NCBI RefSeq assembly: GCF_003859795.1
Contig: NZ_RQYI01000002.1
Location: 62,001 to 126,000 of the forward strand
Length of the DNA: 64,000 nucleotides
Direction of reading: 5' to 3'
Source: Alloprevotella sp. OH1205_COT-284
GTDB lineage: Bacteria; Bacteroidota; Bacteroidia; Bacteroidales; Bacteroidaceae
Shown: piece by piece, positions 62,977 through 64,000 of the stretch
How positions within the stretch are numbered: position 1 is the stretch's first letter
Layout: each line of letters opens with the position of its first letter
The notes under the pieces: generated by a model
What the model saw: the letters and a program-made list of their open reading frames with translations, nothing else
Database searches by the model: none
What the model was told of the DNA's origin: nothing
Position numbers and translations under genes: made by a program

Positions 62977-64000
62977 ATGATAGACCGTTTGACCATAGAA
63001 AAAATTATGGCTGCCGCCGACATCGTCGATGTGGTGGGGGACTTTGTCACACTCAGACGCTCCGGAGCCAACTACAAGGGATTATGTCCGTTTCACAACG
63101 AAAAGACCCCGTCGTTCATGGTTTCACCGTCCAAACAGATCTGCAAATGTTTTAGTTGCGGAGGAGGTGGCAATGTCATCAACTTCGTGATGCAACACGA
63201 GCAAATGGGCTATACGGAAGCACTGAAATGGCTCGGACGAAAATATGGTATCGAAGTAAGGGAGAAAGAGCAAACCGAGGAAGAGAAAACAGCCGCCGCA
63301 ATGCGAGAGGCGATGTTCGTCTTAAATGATTGGGCACGCGATTTCTTTTCGGACACACTTCACAATCATGTAGACGGAATAGCCATCGGCATGAGTTATT
63401 TTCGCAGAAGAGGATTGAGAGATGATATTATCCGAAAATTTCAATTGGGATATTCTCCGGAGCAACGCGATGCTTTTGCCATTAAGGCTAAGAGCAAAGG
63501 TTTTGAGGAAAAATACATTGAGGCAACCGGATTATGCTATCGTACCGATGATGGCAAACTTCTTGATCGTTATCATGGTCGAGTCATCTTTCCCGTACAT
63601 ACCGTTTCCGGACGGGTTGTGGCTTTCGGAGGGCGTATCTTAAACACCGAGAATAAAAAGGTTGGAAAATACGTCAATTCGCCGGAGTCTGAAATATATT
63701 CCAAGAAAAAAGAACTCTACGGGCTCTATCTGGCCAAACAGGCCATTGTGAAACAAGATCGTTGCTACCTCGTTGAAGGCTATTTGGACGTTATTTCGAT
63801 GCATCAAAACGGCGTAGAAAATGTTGTGGCATCCAGCGGAACGGCATTGACTCCCGAACAAGTGCGACTGATACATCGTTTCACAAACAATGTCACCGTT
63901 CTCTACGACGGCGATGCGGCCGGCATCCATGCCTCACTGCGCGGCATAGACATTCTTCTCTCAGAAGGATTGAACATTAAGGTGTTGCTTTTACCCGACG
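62977..64000 (+). CDS. dnaG: DNA primase, N-terminal part (3' end outside window)
   Basis: 341 codons are visible and the frame runs off the edge. Starts ATG 62977 (MIDRLTIEKIMAAADIVDVV). The CHC2 zinc finger is GLCPFHNEKTPSF...CKCFSCGGGG (Cys/His/Cys/Cys, about 37-64). The catalytic core has a linker helix region and the Toprim domain: YLVEGYLDVIS near 265, ASSGTALT near 285 and LYDGDAAG near 309, with its acidic residues intact. Makes RNA primers for replication. The divergent glucosaminidase gene lies 153 bp upstream. Confidence 0.97.
   Translation, partial: MIDRLTIEKIMAAADIVDVVGDFVTLRRSGANYKGLCPFHNEKTPSFMVSPSKQICKCFSCGGGGNVINFVMQHEQMGYTEALKWLGRKYGIEVREKEQTEEEKTAAAMREAMFVLNDWARDFFSDTLHNHVDGIAIGMSYFRRRGLRDDIIRKFQLGYSPEQRDAFAIKAKSKGFEEKYIEATGLCYRTDDGKLLDRYHGRVIFPVHTVSGRVVAFGGRILNTENKKVGKYVNSPESEIYSKKKELYGLYLAKQAIVKQDRCYLVEGYLDVISMHQNGVENVVASSGTALTPEQVRLIHRFTNNVTVLYDGDAAGIHASLRGIDILLSEGLNIKVLLLPD

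Overview
The window is a contiguous piece of a Bacteroidetes (Bacteroidales) chromosome. Three kinds of evidence agree. Gene families include DUF6057, DUF5063, DUF4293, the Rpb6-like RNA polymerase omega, BamD, a long Ala-rich S16, and an M6 protease with a C-terminal tail like a type IX secretion (T9SS) sorting domain. Promoters are of the Bacteroidetes -33 TTTG / -7 TAnnTTTG type. Signal peptides and lipoboxes are frequent. A Prevotellaceae- or Porphyromonadaceae-like organism is likely; the genus cannot be fixed from the sequence. Both ends are cut: prs lacks its start and dnaG lacks its end.

Layout. 1-7092 (+): prs, a class A PBP, kdsB, a secreted 15-fold MORN protein and glgB. 7764-23331 (+): a DUF6057 membrane protein, DUF5063 protein, 3'-5' exonuclease, RlmI-type methyltransferase, gyrA, two secreted TPR proteins, an M3 peptidase, dCMP deaminase, an S41 protease, 5-formyl-THF cyclo-ligase and an MltF-like lipoprotein. 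23456-30406: three glycosyltransferases around two tRNA-Asp genes (-), a GNAT enzyme (-), and a recR / membrane protein / engB / histidine kinase operon (+). 30866-34687 (-): valS and a Gfo/Idh/MocA oxidoreductase. 34746-44677 (+): a membrane protein coupled to the M6 protease, a wza-wzc export pair with a textbook promoter, ruvX, def, a U32 peptidase and a zinc-ribbon lipoprotein. 45729-50503 (-): a GH109-like protein, a coiled-coil lipoprotein, ilvE and rnz. 51077-57377 (+): ftsE, aspartate kinase, lysA, hemW and an HtrA/Deg protease. 58251-64000: rpsP (-), then bamD, rpoZ, DUF4293, ssb and a phosphopantetheinyl transferase (+), a LysM glucosaminidase (-) and dnaG (+).

Most genes are core functions: envelope building (PBP, kdsB, MltF, glucosaminidase, bamD, wza/wzc), DNA and RNA metabolism (gyrA, recR, ruvX, ssb, dnaG, rnz, rpoZ), protein quality control (S41, HtrA, Dcp, def) and lysine/DAP synthesis (lysC, lysA).

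The least explained material is intergenic. A 21-bp palindromic repeat (CTAC-N7-GTAG followed by an A/T-rich hexamer) occurs as short tandem arrays at six loci, 24 units by hand count. At three of the six (about 7.2-7.7 kb, 44.9-45.4 kb, 57.6-58.0 kb) the array heads a longer diverged element of about 410-430 bp. Its three copies align with each other and keep the same 63-66-nt hairpin. I know of no named family that matches, and this is the best candidate for something undescribed here.
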